This document shows positions 12,821-24,271 of a stretch of DNA of 64,000 bases, piece after piece. Positions within the stretch are counted from its first letter, which is position 1. Every line of letters starts with the position of its first letter. The notes under the pieces are model-generated. The model was not told the origin of the DNA. It saw nothing but the letters and a program-made list of their open reading frames with translations, and ran no database searches. Both the position numbers and the translations under genes were made by a program. This DNA is from Gambelia wislizenii (taxonomy: Eukaryota > Chordata > Lepidosauria > Squamata > Crotaphytidae): assembly GCA_030847615.1 (NCBI GenBank), contig JAUMIR010000002.1, positions 198,321,809 through 198,385,808 of the forward strand, read 5' to 3'.

Positions 12821-13265
12821 CTAAAAGGAATTAAAAAAGCTGTTTACTGATGTTAGAATAATAGCCTTTAACTGTAGCTCATTATGTAGAACATCACCAT
12901 ACACTGGGGCAAGTCTAGCTGTATATTGTTGCTGCTGGCCTTCCCTGGAAAGTAAACGGATACCTCCCTCTCAGCTACACCCTGCATTTCAACCCAGAGT
13001 TCTTCACTCCTATGGCAAGTTAACTCCGTTCTCATTACGAGCCTAGTGACCTTTCACACAACTTTGCAATTTATCATTTCTTGAACAAGCATGCACATTA
13101 AATGGTTACTCTAAGAATTAAAATACTGTATACTGATTTATAAATAAATTGAGTATGTACTCAATTTACTCAGATAATGTACTCAGACAATGTACTCAGA
13201 TAAACTGAGCATGCACAATCCAAAACCTATGCTCATTACATTTATATCTGAAAAGTTCACAGGGC

Positions 13266-13410
13266 AGAGAGAGCCTCACTGGGTGGGGAGGGGGTCTCCT
13301 CTGTGACTAAGTCACAGAGAAGATCCCCCCACCCAGTGAGGCTGCACGGGGGGGGGGGTGGAGAGCCTCGCTGGATGGGGAGGGGATCTTCTCTGTGACT
13401 AAGTCATTTA
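13266..13410. repeat. GC-rich palindromic repeat
   Basis: AGCCTCACTGGGTGGGGAGG is followed by CTCTGTGACTAAGTCACAGAG (self-complementary) and then by the inverse CCCACCCAGTGAGGCT, making a hairpin with an arm of about 35 bases. A second diverged GAGCCTCGCTGGATGGGG unit follows. The GACTAAGTCA core recurs near 14215, linking it to the element at 14174-14568. Confidence 0.75.
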
Positions 13411-14173
13411 AGTTTGGGTGTCATTTCCCAATCTTCTGGCACTTGGATATCTCCTCGAACTTCTGCTATTCAATCATCATCTAATAATGCTAAATCTATT
13501 GTCTGGGTTTTTTAATACTAAAAAAAAGACCATTCATTCCTGCTGCACTTAGGGTATTTGAGGCCAAAGTATTGCCACAACTGCTGTTTGCTGTTCCAGT
13601 TTGGCTCCTTGGCTTCTCTCCTGCTCTGGAAGAAATATGTCCAGCTTTTCTTTAGCAACTGATCTGTGTACCAAACTGTGTGTCCTCCACAGTTTTATGG
13701 CTTGAGGCTGGTCTTTCATCAGCAGAACATACTGATGGTGTTGGGTATTAACAGACTGGTTAAAACTCTCCCCTGCCCCCCACCAACACCTGAATCAGGT
13801 TATAAGCATTTTATTCAGGAAGACAATCCCATTAGCCAGTGGTCTCAAATTATCAGACACAAATGACAAAGAATGGGTTTCTCTGATAACTTATTTTCCA
13901 CCAAAGAGTTTCGAAGAGGACTTTTTTCCACCTGTAAGTCACACATTTCCAGCATCAACTTTAGCTCCAACTTTATTTAGCAAAGAAATGTATTTCTGTC
14001 TCTCACCCTGACAGAACAGAAGCTGGAGGGAATGAGAACCCTAAGCCATAAGCTCATACATGCTAATATATTTTGCCAAGGTTGCCAAGTCACTACTGCA
14101 AAGTGCATGGGCTGGGAAAAATTCATTAATCTAACAAATTCAACACAAGTCAAAACTCCTAGACATCAGTTGA

Positions 14174-14568
14174 TCATGTAGCCTCTTGTAAGGTGAATAA
14201 CTGATCTTCTTCATGGACTAAGTCACTGAGAAGACCCCCCCCGGCCCAGAGAGGCTGCATGGGGGGGGGAGCCTCGCTGGGTGGGAGGGACTGAGCCTCT
14301 CCCCAGCCAGGTAGCCATCCCCTGCGATTCCTCAGCCAGCTTCGGGGAGGCTTCAGGAAGGGTGGCTGGCTGGAGGGGGGGAAGCTTTCCAGCCACCACC
14401 CGCCCTCCCCAAAACCACGATTGGGAGTCTGATCGCGGCTTCGGGGAGGGTGGGTGGGTGGTGGTGGGGTCATCTTATATGGCGAGTATATCCCAAACTC
14501 TATATTTTAACTTAAAAATTGGATGGTCGTCTTATACGCCCAGTCGTCTTATACGCCGGAATATACGG
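14174..14568. mobile_element. Truncated copy of TA-flanked element (right end), related to the one in CR1
   Basis: The right end reads GTCTTATACGCCGGAATATACGG and is followed by TA (14569-14570), the same terminus as the 2.4-kb element at 52141-54555. The interior is GC-rich with mirrored CTTCGGGGAGG motifs. The left terminus was not found. Open frames of 99 and 113 codons here are products of base composition. Confidence 0.7.
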
Positions 14569-15492
14569 TATATAACTTCTAAGGGACTATCTTGCTCTGA
14601 AGGGAGGAAAGAAGCAGATTAAACATGAACTTGTGAACAGAAACCAAGAAAGAGAAAAGAAACAGTAGAAAGAAGAGAAATAAAAGCCAGCAAACAACAT
14701 GACAATACAGAAGAAAAAATACAGCGGAAAAATAAGTACCCTTGGGTCCAGAATAGATAACTGCCATTAGCTCTTAAAAGGCAAGGACTGCTCAATTACT
14801 TATTCTTGTAAGCCATCCTGTTAGTCTTTTTCTTTTTCTTTTTTGAAGGACAAGGGAAAATTCTTTAAATAAATGAATAAAAATAATGTGAAATATTTAC
14901 AGAAGTTTATAGAAGCATGAACATTACTGAGAAGAAAATTATTTCTTCAGGAAGAGGGAGGAAAAAGTGTCCAGGGTTTTTTGGTTGGAGGAGTCATCAA
15001 TTATTCCCTCTTCACAGCAAACTCCAGTAGGTCAGTGCCTTCCAATTCAGAAGAAAAACAAGGCCAAACAAAAACAAAGTAATGGCTTCTGCACAGAATC
15101 ATAGAATTGCATACTTGTGCATAACTTTGCAAATAAAAGCATAAATACTGTACATTTAAAATAAAAACAAATTCCTGATCTGAAAAACAGAATAGTGACA
15201 GCATGTTAGCTTAAAGAGAGAGTGACTGAGGAAAGAGTGACTGAGGAAAGGGTGGGAAGGAGAAAGGTCTGAAGAACCTAGAGGTCAGGCAGCCTGTGTG
15301 AGACTATCCAATGCAGTCTGTGGCCAACAGCAGTTGGAGACACAGAATGTTAGTGCATCAAAACAGAGAACAGAGCAAAGTGACTTCTGCATCCAGACAA
15401 TTGACAGTAAGTATGCTGTAATTGGAGGAGGCTTAGGAATAAGATGTCTTTCCATAACTATGTGCCATGCTGAAATTAATATATAAACTCTT

Positions 15493-15543
15493 GGGTATGT
15501 TTCCTTTCCCAGTGTGCTGATTGGCCACTTAGGAAACATACCC
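15493..15543. repeat. Hairpin with GGGTATGTTTCCT arms
   Basis: Perfect 13-base inverted arms separated by 25 bases containing GTGTGCTGATTGGC. The same motif in reverse orientation, with the CTTGGGTATG flank, lies at about 24196-24235. This suggests that both come from one repeat family. Confidence 0.7.
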
Positions 15544-16847
15544 AACCAATCACCTCCTTCTCATTCCCTCAGCCAATCACCACCCACATGCAAATCCCCT
15601 CTCCACCTCACAATCCACTTCTACCACTCAATCAGCATCTACACCCCCAGCCTCAGAAAGGCCCCTCCCTCCTCTCACACCCTCAGCCACTCACCACCCA
15701 CATGTAAAACAATGCAATATTTTTTCCTAAAATAATGTCATGTAGCTGAACCGTGTAAAAAGATCACTGCCACTCTAAGCTCCATGCCGCAACCACCATT
15801 TGAAACCCCAGAAGGGCACATAATGGCATATGTTGCGCTGGGTACAGCTATACTAGTATACAATAAAATACTTAGATTTAGATTTGAGCTGGCATCCCTC
15901 AAGGTCCATATAGCATAGCAGAAGAAAACTGGGATGGGGAAGAAGTGTCCTTTATCTCCTCTAACTCTTGGGAAGGGGAATGAGTTTCAAAAGCCCTAAA
16001 GAGCAGAAGTCTCCTGTTCCAGGCTCTCTGGATCCAACAGAAATCATATACACATCCAGATTTTTTTCTCAACATCACAACAAATCTTAGAAAACTTTTA
16101 GCCACACTGTTTCAAATTTCAGATTCAAGACACCATTTATCTGCAGGATGCATTTTACTTTTTATAAACACAGCTTGTCAAATATGTACAGCCCCCATAG
16201 GATAGAAACAGGCCTCGTTACCATATCTAGTGCTCCTTCCAGCAAATTCCAAATTCTTAAGCATTTCACAATGCTACATCTCCCCTACTTTCCATCATGC
16301 AAAACTTCCTTGCAAGAAGAGCTTTCAAAGGTTTTGAGATATTCTGAGTATGAGTGTAAGAGGGGTTTCAGCTTTTCCAAGATTCAAGTACTGAATGTTG
16401 TAAATTATTGTTTTCTATTTTACAGAAGAAGCAGTTTACTATGGGTGCACTTGAGCACACAAGGTGCACAACACAGAGTAGTTATCCATTATCAGTGTGG
16501 CTCAGAATTAAAGATGGATTTTCAGACCCCTTGAAAGTAAACATATGGGTGATGTGGAGATTTCATGGTTGAGAATGACTGAGAAGACAGAAGTGAGGGA
16601 TATCAAATACAGTACTCTGGCTTGGCTAGGTAGAGCTATGGGGGTGTGATCCTATACGGAGTTAGTTTTCAGCAGTCTAACAGAGCACCTGAAAAAGTGT
16701 AGCTCAAGCTAGATCTGCAGTAGACAGTTGTTCAACTCTTCCCAAGAAAAACGGTATGGAAAACTAGAGTCGCATCATCTTTCTTCACACATGGGGGGGT
16801 TGGTGTTGTTTTCCTCCTACATACCAACACAGTGCTTCCTTCTAGAA

Positions 16848-17225
16848 CAGTGGTTCTTAACCTGTGGTCTGTGGACCCCCAGAGGTCAGCAATGTCCTCA
16901 CAGGGGGTCCGCAAAGGCTTGACGGCTGCTCCACCCACCTCCTCCCTGCAGTGGAATGGCAACGTGACAGGAGCCAAGGCAAAGGCTGGCTGGCTTGGCC
17001 TGTGCATTGCCATCCAATCTGCTCCAGCCACAGACTTGCAGGAAGAAGCAGGAAAAGTCTTCCCTCCTCCTCCAGTGCCTCTGAGGGAAGGTTTAATGGA
17101 TGTTGTAATTGCATTATCATCATCATTATCATGGTTTTAAATCTCGAGTTAAGTCTTGGGGGTCCAGGGGAAAAAAAAAAGATATTTAAAGGGGATCCCT
17201 GGTAAAGAAAAGATAGGAACCACTG
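16848..17225. mobile_element. hAT-family MITE with exact 8-bp target duplication
   Basis: The left end CAGTGGTTCTTAACCTGTGG and right end TAGGAACCACTG are inverted. Both sides are flanked by TTCTAGAA (16840-16847 and 17226-17233), an exact 8-bp duplication. It has no transposase and is a non-autonomous derivative. Several overlapping short open frames inside are incidental. Confidence 0.93.
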
Positions 17226-17758
17226 TTCTAGAATACCTTATTCGGGAGCTTTGGCCCAATTTCTCTCACAAGACGGGGGGAAGCCTCTTGCGGGCCAGTG
17301 GCCAGCTACACTTTCACTCTCATGCATCTCTGAACCGATACAGACGACCACCCGACCACAATGTACACGTGACAGGCAGGTTTTTTTAAAAAAACAACCC
17401 ACCGCCAAAGGAGTCCAAGCAACAAGCCGTCTTGGTCCTCCTGGAAGCTGGAGAGGATGCTGCGGAGGAGCGTCCCAGGGGGGCTCCGGAGGAGTCGAGG
17501 GAGCCCCCCGGGGCAAGACGACGCCCGTTCAACCGCCACCCGGGCAGCCACGTCGCCTCCCTGCCCCGCTCCTTCCCCTCACCCACCCACCCACCCGTCG
17601 ACAAACCCCCAAACCCCGGGACTCGAGCTCAGCTCACAAGGCCTTTTACCGGCAAAGGACGACAACGACCAGCCCCGTGACGTCCCCGCCAGCAATGCCC
17701 GGCCCCAGAGCGGCGAACCGGCTTCCCTCATTCCGTGAGGAGAACGAGCCCACCCGAC

Positions 17759-17768
17759 GCGCATGCGC
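17759..17768. promoter_or_regulatory. NRF1-type site 1
   Basis: GCGCATGCGC, a perfect palindrome matching the NRF1 core (YGCGCAYGCGCR), typical of CpG-island promoters. Confidence 0.75.
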
Positions 17769-17838
17769 ACCAAAGGAAAGGGCACGTCTGCGCCGGCCGA
17801 AGACAACCACGCCGCGGTGCGAGACGCTTCCTGCGCCG

Positions 17839-17843
17839 ATTGG
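17839..17843 (-). promoter_or_regulatory. CCAAT box (NF-Y type)
   Basis: ATTGG on the plus strand in a GCCGATTGGGCC context, 13 bases from the GTCACGTGAC palindrome. Confidence 0.55.
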
Positions 17844-17855
17844 GCCGGCTCTTTG

Positions 17856-17865
17856 GTCACGTGAC
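17856..17865. promoter_or_regulatory. GTCACGTGAC E-box palindrome (USF or TFEB/MITF CLEAR type)
   Basis: A perfect 10-base palindrome matching the CLEAR consensus of lysosomal genes and also the USF site. It sits in the shared promoter between the two NRF1 sites. Which factor uses it cannot be told from sequence. Confidence 0.65.
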
Positions 17866-17944
17866 GGCTGGAGCGGGGAGACAAAGGCCGGGTTGGGACT
17901 CCGCGGCTGCCGTAGCCAGCGCTGAGGGCTTGGAGATCGCGGCT

Positions 17945-17954
17945 GCGCATGCGC
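17945..17954. promoter_or_regulatory. NRF1-type site 2
   Basis: GCGCATGCGC again, 186 bases from site 1, close to the inferred NAT9 start. Confidence 0.75.
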
Positions 17955-18025
17955 GGATTTATGTTGGGACGATAGCTGCTGCGTTGAGGGCTTCAGTGGC
18001 TCATAGCCGGTGGTGAGGGCGGGTG

Positions 18026-18113
18026 GAGAAGGAGAAGGAGAAGGAGAAGAAGAAGAAGAAGGAGGAGGAGGAGGAGGAGGAGGAGGAGGGGGAGTGGGAG
18101 TGGGAGTGGGAGT
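18026..18113. repeat. Purine microsatellite (GGAGAA/GAA/GGA/GGGAGT)n
   Basis: An uninterrupted purine strand of stepwise units just inside the presumed first NAT9 intron. It produces spurious poly-Lys/Glu and poly-Leu frames on the two strands. Confidence 0.95.
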
Positions 18114-18159
18114 GTTTTCCTGACCGTGAGAGCTGTTCGGCAGTGGAAGGAGTGTGGTG

Positions 18160-18350
18160 GAGTCTCCTTCTTTGGAGGTTTCAGCCTTTGGGGCTGAAGA
18201 GCGGGGTATAAATACCTAAATAATAATAATAATGAGAGGCTGAGTGGCCGTCTGTCAGGAGTGCTTTGATTTGTGTTCCTGCGTGGCAGGGGGTTGGACT
18301 GGATGGCCCTTGGGGTCTCTTCCAACTCTATGATTCTGTGGATGCTGGGC
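18160..18350 (+). mobile_element. SINE tail fragment plus CR1 3' end
   Basis: GGGGCTGAAGAGCGGGGTAT followed by (AAT)n is the tail of the SINE seen whole at 18612-18880. It is followed by a CR1 3' end in plus orientation (GGGGGTTGGACTGGATGGCC, TCTTCCAACTCTATGATTCT). Confidence 0.75.
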
Positions 18351-18611
18351 CTAGAGGTGGACATTCTCAAGATAGTGATTTAATGGGTTAGCGCCTTTTG
18401 AACTCGGTTGGGCTTTTGCCTGAGTCAATATCCCTAGGATTGGGCTGCACCTTATTCTTTCTGTCTTAAACTCACTGACTGGGTTTTAAGTGAAGAGCAG
18501 TGGGTGGTGGCGACTACTGAAGAGAGACATAGTTCTAAGGGATTTCTAGGCTAGAGGAACCCCTAAGAGTGTGTCTCAGATTGTACAAACGCATGAGCCT
18601 TTCCTCCTAAC

Positions 18612-18880
18612 TGAGGAGCCCTGGTGGCACAGTTGTTAAATGCCAGTACTGCAAGTTTGATTCCAGCGGGCTCCAAGGTTCACTCAGCCTTCCGTCCTTT
18701 CGTAGGTCAGTAAAATGAGTACCCAGCTTGGGGGGGGCAATTAGCTAACACACATTAGACACTGTTTAATGCAGTGTAGATGTGTAAATTGCTGTTGCTT
18801 AAAACAATTTGTAAGCTGCTCTGATAGCCTTGTGGCTGAAGAGCAGGGTATAAATAACTAAGTAAGTAAATAAATAAATA
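18612..18880 (+). mobile_element. tRNA-headed SINE (Sauria-SINE-like)
   Basis: It has a head with GGTGGCACAGTTGTTAAATG (A-box region) and GTTTGATTCCAGC (B box). The body has CACTCAGCCTTCCGTCC and GTCAGTAAAATGAGTACCCA, typical of squamate SINEs. The tail ends GAAGAGCAGGGTATAAATAA and (TAAA)n. The tail recurs in reverse at 30305-30453. Confidence 0.8.
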
Positions 18881-19013
18881 AAAAGTGATGGTGTGAATAC
18901 ACAGAGAGGACGGACAGAGGGTCCATGTGACAGCATCCAAGCACCTACGCAGGAAAACGACCTGTAAACGAGCTGTAGGATGTGTTGGCACAATGTATTG
19001 CTCAATGGCAATA

Positions 19014-19192
19014 CAGTTGTCCCTTCATATTCACTGGGGTTTGGTTCCAGGACCCGCCATGGATACCAAAATCTGTGAATACTCAAGTCCCATTATATGC
19101 GATGGCATAGCAAAATGGTGTCCCTCATATAAGATGGCAAAATCAAGGTTTGCTTTTTGGATACCAAATCCGTGGATATGGAGGAACAACTG
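19014..19192. mobile_element. Tigger/pogo-like MITE
   Basis: CAGTTGTCCCTTCATATTCA on the left mirrors the right end, which finishes GGAACAACTG. TA duplications lie at 19012-19013 and 19193-19194. The interior has GGTTCCAGGACCC and CAAGTCCCATTATATGC, shared with the copies at 33758 and 58525. Confidence 0.88.
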
Positions 19193-19380
19193 TACTTTCA
19201 AAAGCTAACAGGAGTTGAAGTCCAACATATCTTAAGGATTACTGGTCATCTACCTTTGTCCCATGGGGGCTTCTACACAAGGCTGTTCTACGATTGCTCT
19301 GCCTCTCACAGAATTGCCCAGAGGGTCCAAAAATCACTGTCTTCCATTTGTAACCCTGTTGCGTTTTCTTGCCACAGAAA

Positions 19381-19422
19381 GAAATGCTCACTGAAGAAAT
19401 GAAATGCTCACTGAAGAAATGA
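19381..19422. repeat. Short tandem duplication
   Basis: A unit of about 20 bases (GAAATGCTCACTGAAGAAAT) occurs twice in direct succession. Confidence 0.85.
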
Positions 19423-19740
19423 GCACACAGACATGTGTCTAAACACTGAATAGTTGTGTAATGCTTCTGTTCGGTAGCACCAGGAGCCTTTTCTCTGGAA
19501 GTGCACTAAAAAAAGATAATTACATACATTTTGTAGATTGGCTGTGCAGTTTATTTCCATGCAGTGCTGTCAATGTGATTATACTCAGATATCAACTAAG
19601 GAGATAATATCCTTATTGTGTTTACCTTCCAAAGGAAAAATGTTCAGTGAACATCCTATAGTAGTTTTACTGTTGTCATATGTCATCTGTAATTATATTA
19701 ATCAGATTTTATCTCTGATTAATATATCCTGTTGTTTCAG

Positions 19741-19827
19741 GTTTTGGACTATGAGGATTAACCAGAATACTGTATTGCAAGGGAAGAGGGTGACCCTGGT
19801 ACCATACACCTCTGCTCATGTGCCAAG
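19741..19827 (+). CDS. NAT9: NAT9 first coding exon
   Basis: Acceptor TTGTTTCAG; ATG at 19751; encodes residues 1-25 plus two bases of R26. Donor GTATGA. The ten 5' bases are UTR. Confidence 0.94.
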
Positions 19828-22800
19828 GTATGAAATGGATAGTGTTCCTTACCCCCATTTTTGAAGAAAGGCTATTGGTTTGGGAGCTCTTTATTTTAAT
19901 AATAAAGGGGAAAATACATTAGCAAGATAGAAGTTTGCCCATTGCCATTCAAAATGGAAAGCACTGGAATAGATTGTTTATGCTGTCCAAACTGAAATTA
20001 ATTGCAGATGCTTTGATCTGCAAGTACAGGTTGACCCAAGTATCCGTGGTGGATATGTTCTAAGACTCACCCACCTAGTGAATTCCTGAAACCGTGCATA
20101 ATAAGGAGCCCTATTTTCAATGAAATGAACACCAGAAGTTGACCATAGAATCACATTGGAGGACCTACAAATGCCTAGAGAGAACATATTTTTTCGGATG
20201 TGGATAAGTGAAACCATGGACACTGAATTCATGAATAAAAGAGCTGACCTATATTTAAAAGATCATGTATACAAATGTAGGGAGTTAGAATTAAAGATGC
20301 ACAATTTTCACATGTTCATTGGGCTATTCTTTCTAGCTCATTCTAAATGCTGTGCTAACATGCAAATCTAAATATGTCCAGGTGTGAAACTTGTGCACAT
20401 GGACAAAAGTCATTGTTCATGTGAGGAAAAAGTTAATGACTATTTAAACATTTTGTTCAGACCACGTACACCAGAGTCATCCAATAAAAGTGCTGTCAGG
20501 TGCCTGTTTTGCCCTCTTACTTGAGAAAGCACTCACAGGGAATAAAAGACAAAGCTCTATAATTTGCATATTTATTCAGATGTTCGTAACCCCAGTGCTT
20601 TGCATTCCTTGCACCTGTTGAGTGGCCACCAGTGTATTGGTAACATGTTTGTCACTGCAACATAAATATTTCTGTGGAATAGAGGTTGGGCAACTGTGGG
20701 AGGCTGGCAGAACACACCAGCCCCTCAAGAGACCTTGGAGGGCCATACTCCCACCGTCACATACCATTCCAAAAAAAAAAACCAAAAACCCTACCATTTT
20801 AAAATGGTCCCTAAAAGCCATTTTAGGCCCAGGAGGGATGTTTCCCATCACGCCTAGGCCAAGAAGCAGATGAAAGGCCCTTCCCTCCATCCGAACTGCC
20901 ACTGGTGGCCTCAGAGGGAGAGATGAAGAGACAGTATCTGCTGGACTTAATCCCCTCCCACACTGCCATTCCCTTTTCTTTTTCTGTCATGCCTTAATTA
21001 GATTGTAAGCCTGGAGGCAGGGAACTGTTTTGATGCTCTTTTACTTGTAAAATGCCATGTACAGTGATGCTGCTATATAAATTATTTTTGTTGTTATTTT
21101 AAGTTACTTCCAGTCACTTCCTACTTTTTTTAAAATGCCTCTTCTGGGTCTAAAATGTCCCTGAGGGCAAAAACATGACAAAAATGGCTACCCTGCCCTC
21201 TCAGCTGTGGGCAAAAAAATGAATTTGTTTGTATTTTTTTAACCCCTGGGGGCCTCAAAAACAACCTGGGGTTCATATGCAGTCTGTGAGGCCTCACTTT
21301 GCCCACCCCTCATCCCGAGAATGCCCCAAACCTCTCTCTGAATAAAGATCAGTCTTCTTTACCACAGGCTTAGGCTGTGTTTCCCCCTCCTTGCCACATT
21401 GTCCTTAGGTGCAGGCTTTTCCCTTTTCTCATAGAAGTGAATGGCAAATATGACATGCCAGTGGAATAAGGGCTGAACCTGGCTGAGCCCAGCCTAAGCC
21501 ATTTCACACTATCTGCATAGTGCTTTTATGGGTTATGGTTAAGATCACATGACAAGCATGCTGGAAGAGTGTAGCCTTGCTGTTTATCAGTAAAGATGCC
21601 AAGGTATAAGTGTGACAGTACCCGTTATCCTAGACATCTCAAATGGTTTGATGATAGGGACATTGTTTACCGTTAAACCAACATGTGTGTGATGTTTGAA
21701 GAGGAGTATATTCTGTCTCTTTCTGGATTCTCTCATCAGATACCATGAGTGGATGAAGTCTGAAGAGCTACAACATCTGACTGCTTCTGAACCACTAAGC
21801 CTTGAACAGGAATATGAGATGCAGTGCAGTTGGCGGGAAGACACTGACAGTGAGGCTTTTAAATATTTGAAAAGGCTTGAGGATGGGGTAGTGAGCCCAT
21901 ATGTTTATAGTTCAGTTTGAGGATCAACTGATATAAAACAGCCATGTGCCCTTATGAAACCGCCACATGAAATGGATAACTTCCATGTTAGAGTTCAAAC
22001 TCCTGCTCAAGTCCAAATGGTGCTGTTCAGCACAGTAGCTGGGTTGTATGAACTTTGTAAATACAGAGCTAAATGAAAATTTTCTTTTGAGCTTTCTCAC
22101 TGGAAGCTACTCGAGGTAAAGACTATAGAATATGCAGGTATCCCAAATCACATATGGACATAATTATTTACAGTTTCTGCATGCTGCCTTCTGAATACCC
22201 TGGGACCTTTCCTTCTTGTTGAGGCTTGACCCAATTGCTGTGAATAAATGTAAGGAACAGCACTATAAAGTCCTCCTTATGTACAGTTAAAGCAGAGTAA
22301 CCCAGCTGGGTAGTTAAGTCTACATCTATGTTTTATGAGAAGTTTTACTACATCTGGAAAAGTTTTATTAATTTGATTTATACACTGCTTTCTTTTTCCA
22401 AATTGGGAGTTGAGGTGGCTGGAATGAGACTCAAAGCAGATGGGATCAATACTAGAATAGCCTCTTCTGGATAATTTCATTATATAAGTGTAAAAGTTCA
22501 GGCCTCTTTCTTAGTTTTAAACAGTTTCATAAAATGTATGTAAAATAGTAATTTTTAATAGTAAATGTGGATTAGAGTGTCATTTTAAGAAGTCTATTGG
22601 GTCTTTCAATTAATAAATCCAGCAGGCTGTGTTGTATCAGTTTTATACCCTAATAGCCAGTCTATTTGCATTCACCCCAAATGTCAGACACATTTTCTGT
22701 GGCTTTCAGAATATTTCTGAAAAGCCATCCCATTCTTCTGTGGGAGAAGCGGAGTCTTTTCTCTTGACTTCTGTTTCAAATTGAAAAGAGAGCCCCCCCC

Positions 22801-24236
22801 CCCCAAAAAAAAGCAAGTAGGAAAAGACTTGTTTCTCCTTTACCTCTCTTTAAAACACAACACAAAAAAAGAAAGCAGACATGCTTGTTTAAAATATTTG
22901 CTGGTTTGGCTATAAAGCACAAGTTGAGAGGGGCTATTTTGTAGCACAAAAAGAAGTGAGGAGGACAGGAGCTACACCTGTCCTTTCCCCCATGTGACAT
23001 CCTCATGCTCCACTGCTTTAAAACATTTTCTCGCAGCCTAGCTCCAGTACAAAAAGTAATCAGCAGGGAGAAGCAGTCTCAAATAGCAAGAAAGAGGAGG
23101 GAGTAGGCGCTGTTCGCATCAGCAGAATGCTCCTTTTAGTATTAAAATCAGTTAACCCTACACCTCAGCTCTACCATTGCTGAATTGGTGAGTGCAGGCT
23201 TAATAAATCGTTATTGGTCTGGCATGGTGACAAAAGTAATACGATGTGACATTCAAGCTTTCCCTGCATTTTCTGTATTTTTCCATTGGATTCGGGGAAG
23301 GAGAGAGGAGGGGTATTATTTATGAGCAAAACCTGAGAACCCTCTCACTACAAATTTCCAGTAACTAGCTTGACCCAATGTATCATACGTTGGTGATACG
23401 TTGAAGGTGAGTTGCTCTGTTGACCTGCTCCTGGTGCCACTGCCAATTGACTGCATGAGTCCTGTTGGAGCGGCGGCAGCAGCATCCCGCTGCCGCCACT
23501 AGTCCCGACGATGCTTCCAGTTGACTGTGTGGATCCGCAGTCAGCTGGCAGCAGTGGCACCGGGGACAGGTCAACAGAGCAACTCACCCTCAGTGCACCA
23601 CTGATGTATGTTACATTGGATACAGCTAGTTGGAGAAGCAGCAGTAGTGTCCCACTGCTGCTGCCATTCCCATCACCACTGCAGCAGCAGCGGCCTCTTA
23701 CTGCTGCCATTCCCACTTCTGCTCCCAAGTTCACTCAGCAGCAGTGGGGCCATGATTCCACCCCCAATTCAGCCTGGAAAGGCTGCAGCTTGGTGGCAAT
23801 GGCAGTGGGGCCATCCCCTCCACTGTTTGGCCTGGAAAGGCCAGAACTCAGCGGCAGCACAATTCCGCCCCCCCCCCAGTTCGGCCTGGAAAGGCCAGCA
23901 CTCAGCAGCAGCATTGCCACACACACCCCAGTTCAGTCTGGAAAGGCCAGAGCTCGGCAGTAGCAGCAGCAGTGCCATTCCCCTTGCTCTCATTCGGCCC
24001 AGCCGGTGCTCAGCAACAGTGGTGCCATCCCCACCCCCCGCCAGTTTGGTCTGGAAACGCCAGAGCTCGGCAGCAGCAGCGGTGGAGCCGTTTCCCCCCT
24101 CCCCTGTCAGCCAGGCAAGGCCACAGCTCTGCAATTATTGTGGGCTGAGGAGGTGCTGCTGAGAGCTGATTGGGCAGCCAAGGAGCACCTAAGCAGCCAA
24201 TCAGCACACTGAAAATGGCAGCATACCCAAGAGAAT

Positions 24237-24271
<35 letters not shown>

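Larger units (their letters stand above)
12821..17399. other. TMEM104 5' intron between untranslated exon and first coding exon
   Basis: Holds palindromic GC-rich pieces at 13266-13410, an element end at 14174-14568, a hairpin segment at 15493-15543 and a complete hAT MITE at 16848-17225. No coding exon was recognised. Confidence 0.55.
17400..18015. promoter_or_regulatory. CpG-island bidirectional promoter of TMEM104 and NAT9
   Basis: This is the only host-like GC-rich, CpG-dense block between the two divergent genes. It holds two GCGCATGCGC palindromes (NRF1 type), a CCAAT box (reverse, ATTGG at 17839-17843) and GTCACGTGAC (17856-17865). A possible TMEM104 untranslated exon would end at donor GTAAAA on the minus strand (exon edge about 17650). 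A possible NAT9 untranslated exon would end at 18012 before GTGAGG. Both exon calls are inferences from donor motifs. The 224-codon plus-strand frame through the island is not believed to be a protein. Confidence 0.8.

Noticed and set aside
16832..17205. Overlapping frames of 99-113 codons
   Set aside because: They lie inside the hAT MITE with its exact 8-bp duplication.
17251..17925. 224-codon plus-strand frame in the CpG island
   Set aside because: Overlaps frames in all other phases, lies across the shared promoter and gives a Pro/Arg-rich sequence typical of GC-rich noncoding DNA.
18755..19208. Frames of 78-95 codons
   Set aside because: They span a SINE and a Tigger MITE.
23608..24162. 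184-codon frame with CAGCAG repeats
   Set aside because: Produced by the minisatellite in a NAT9 intron; opposite strand is equally open.
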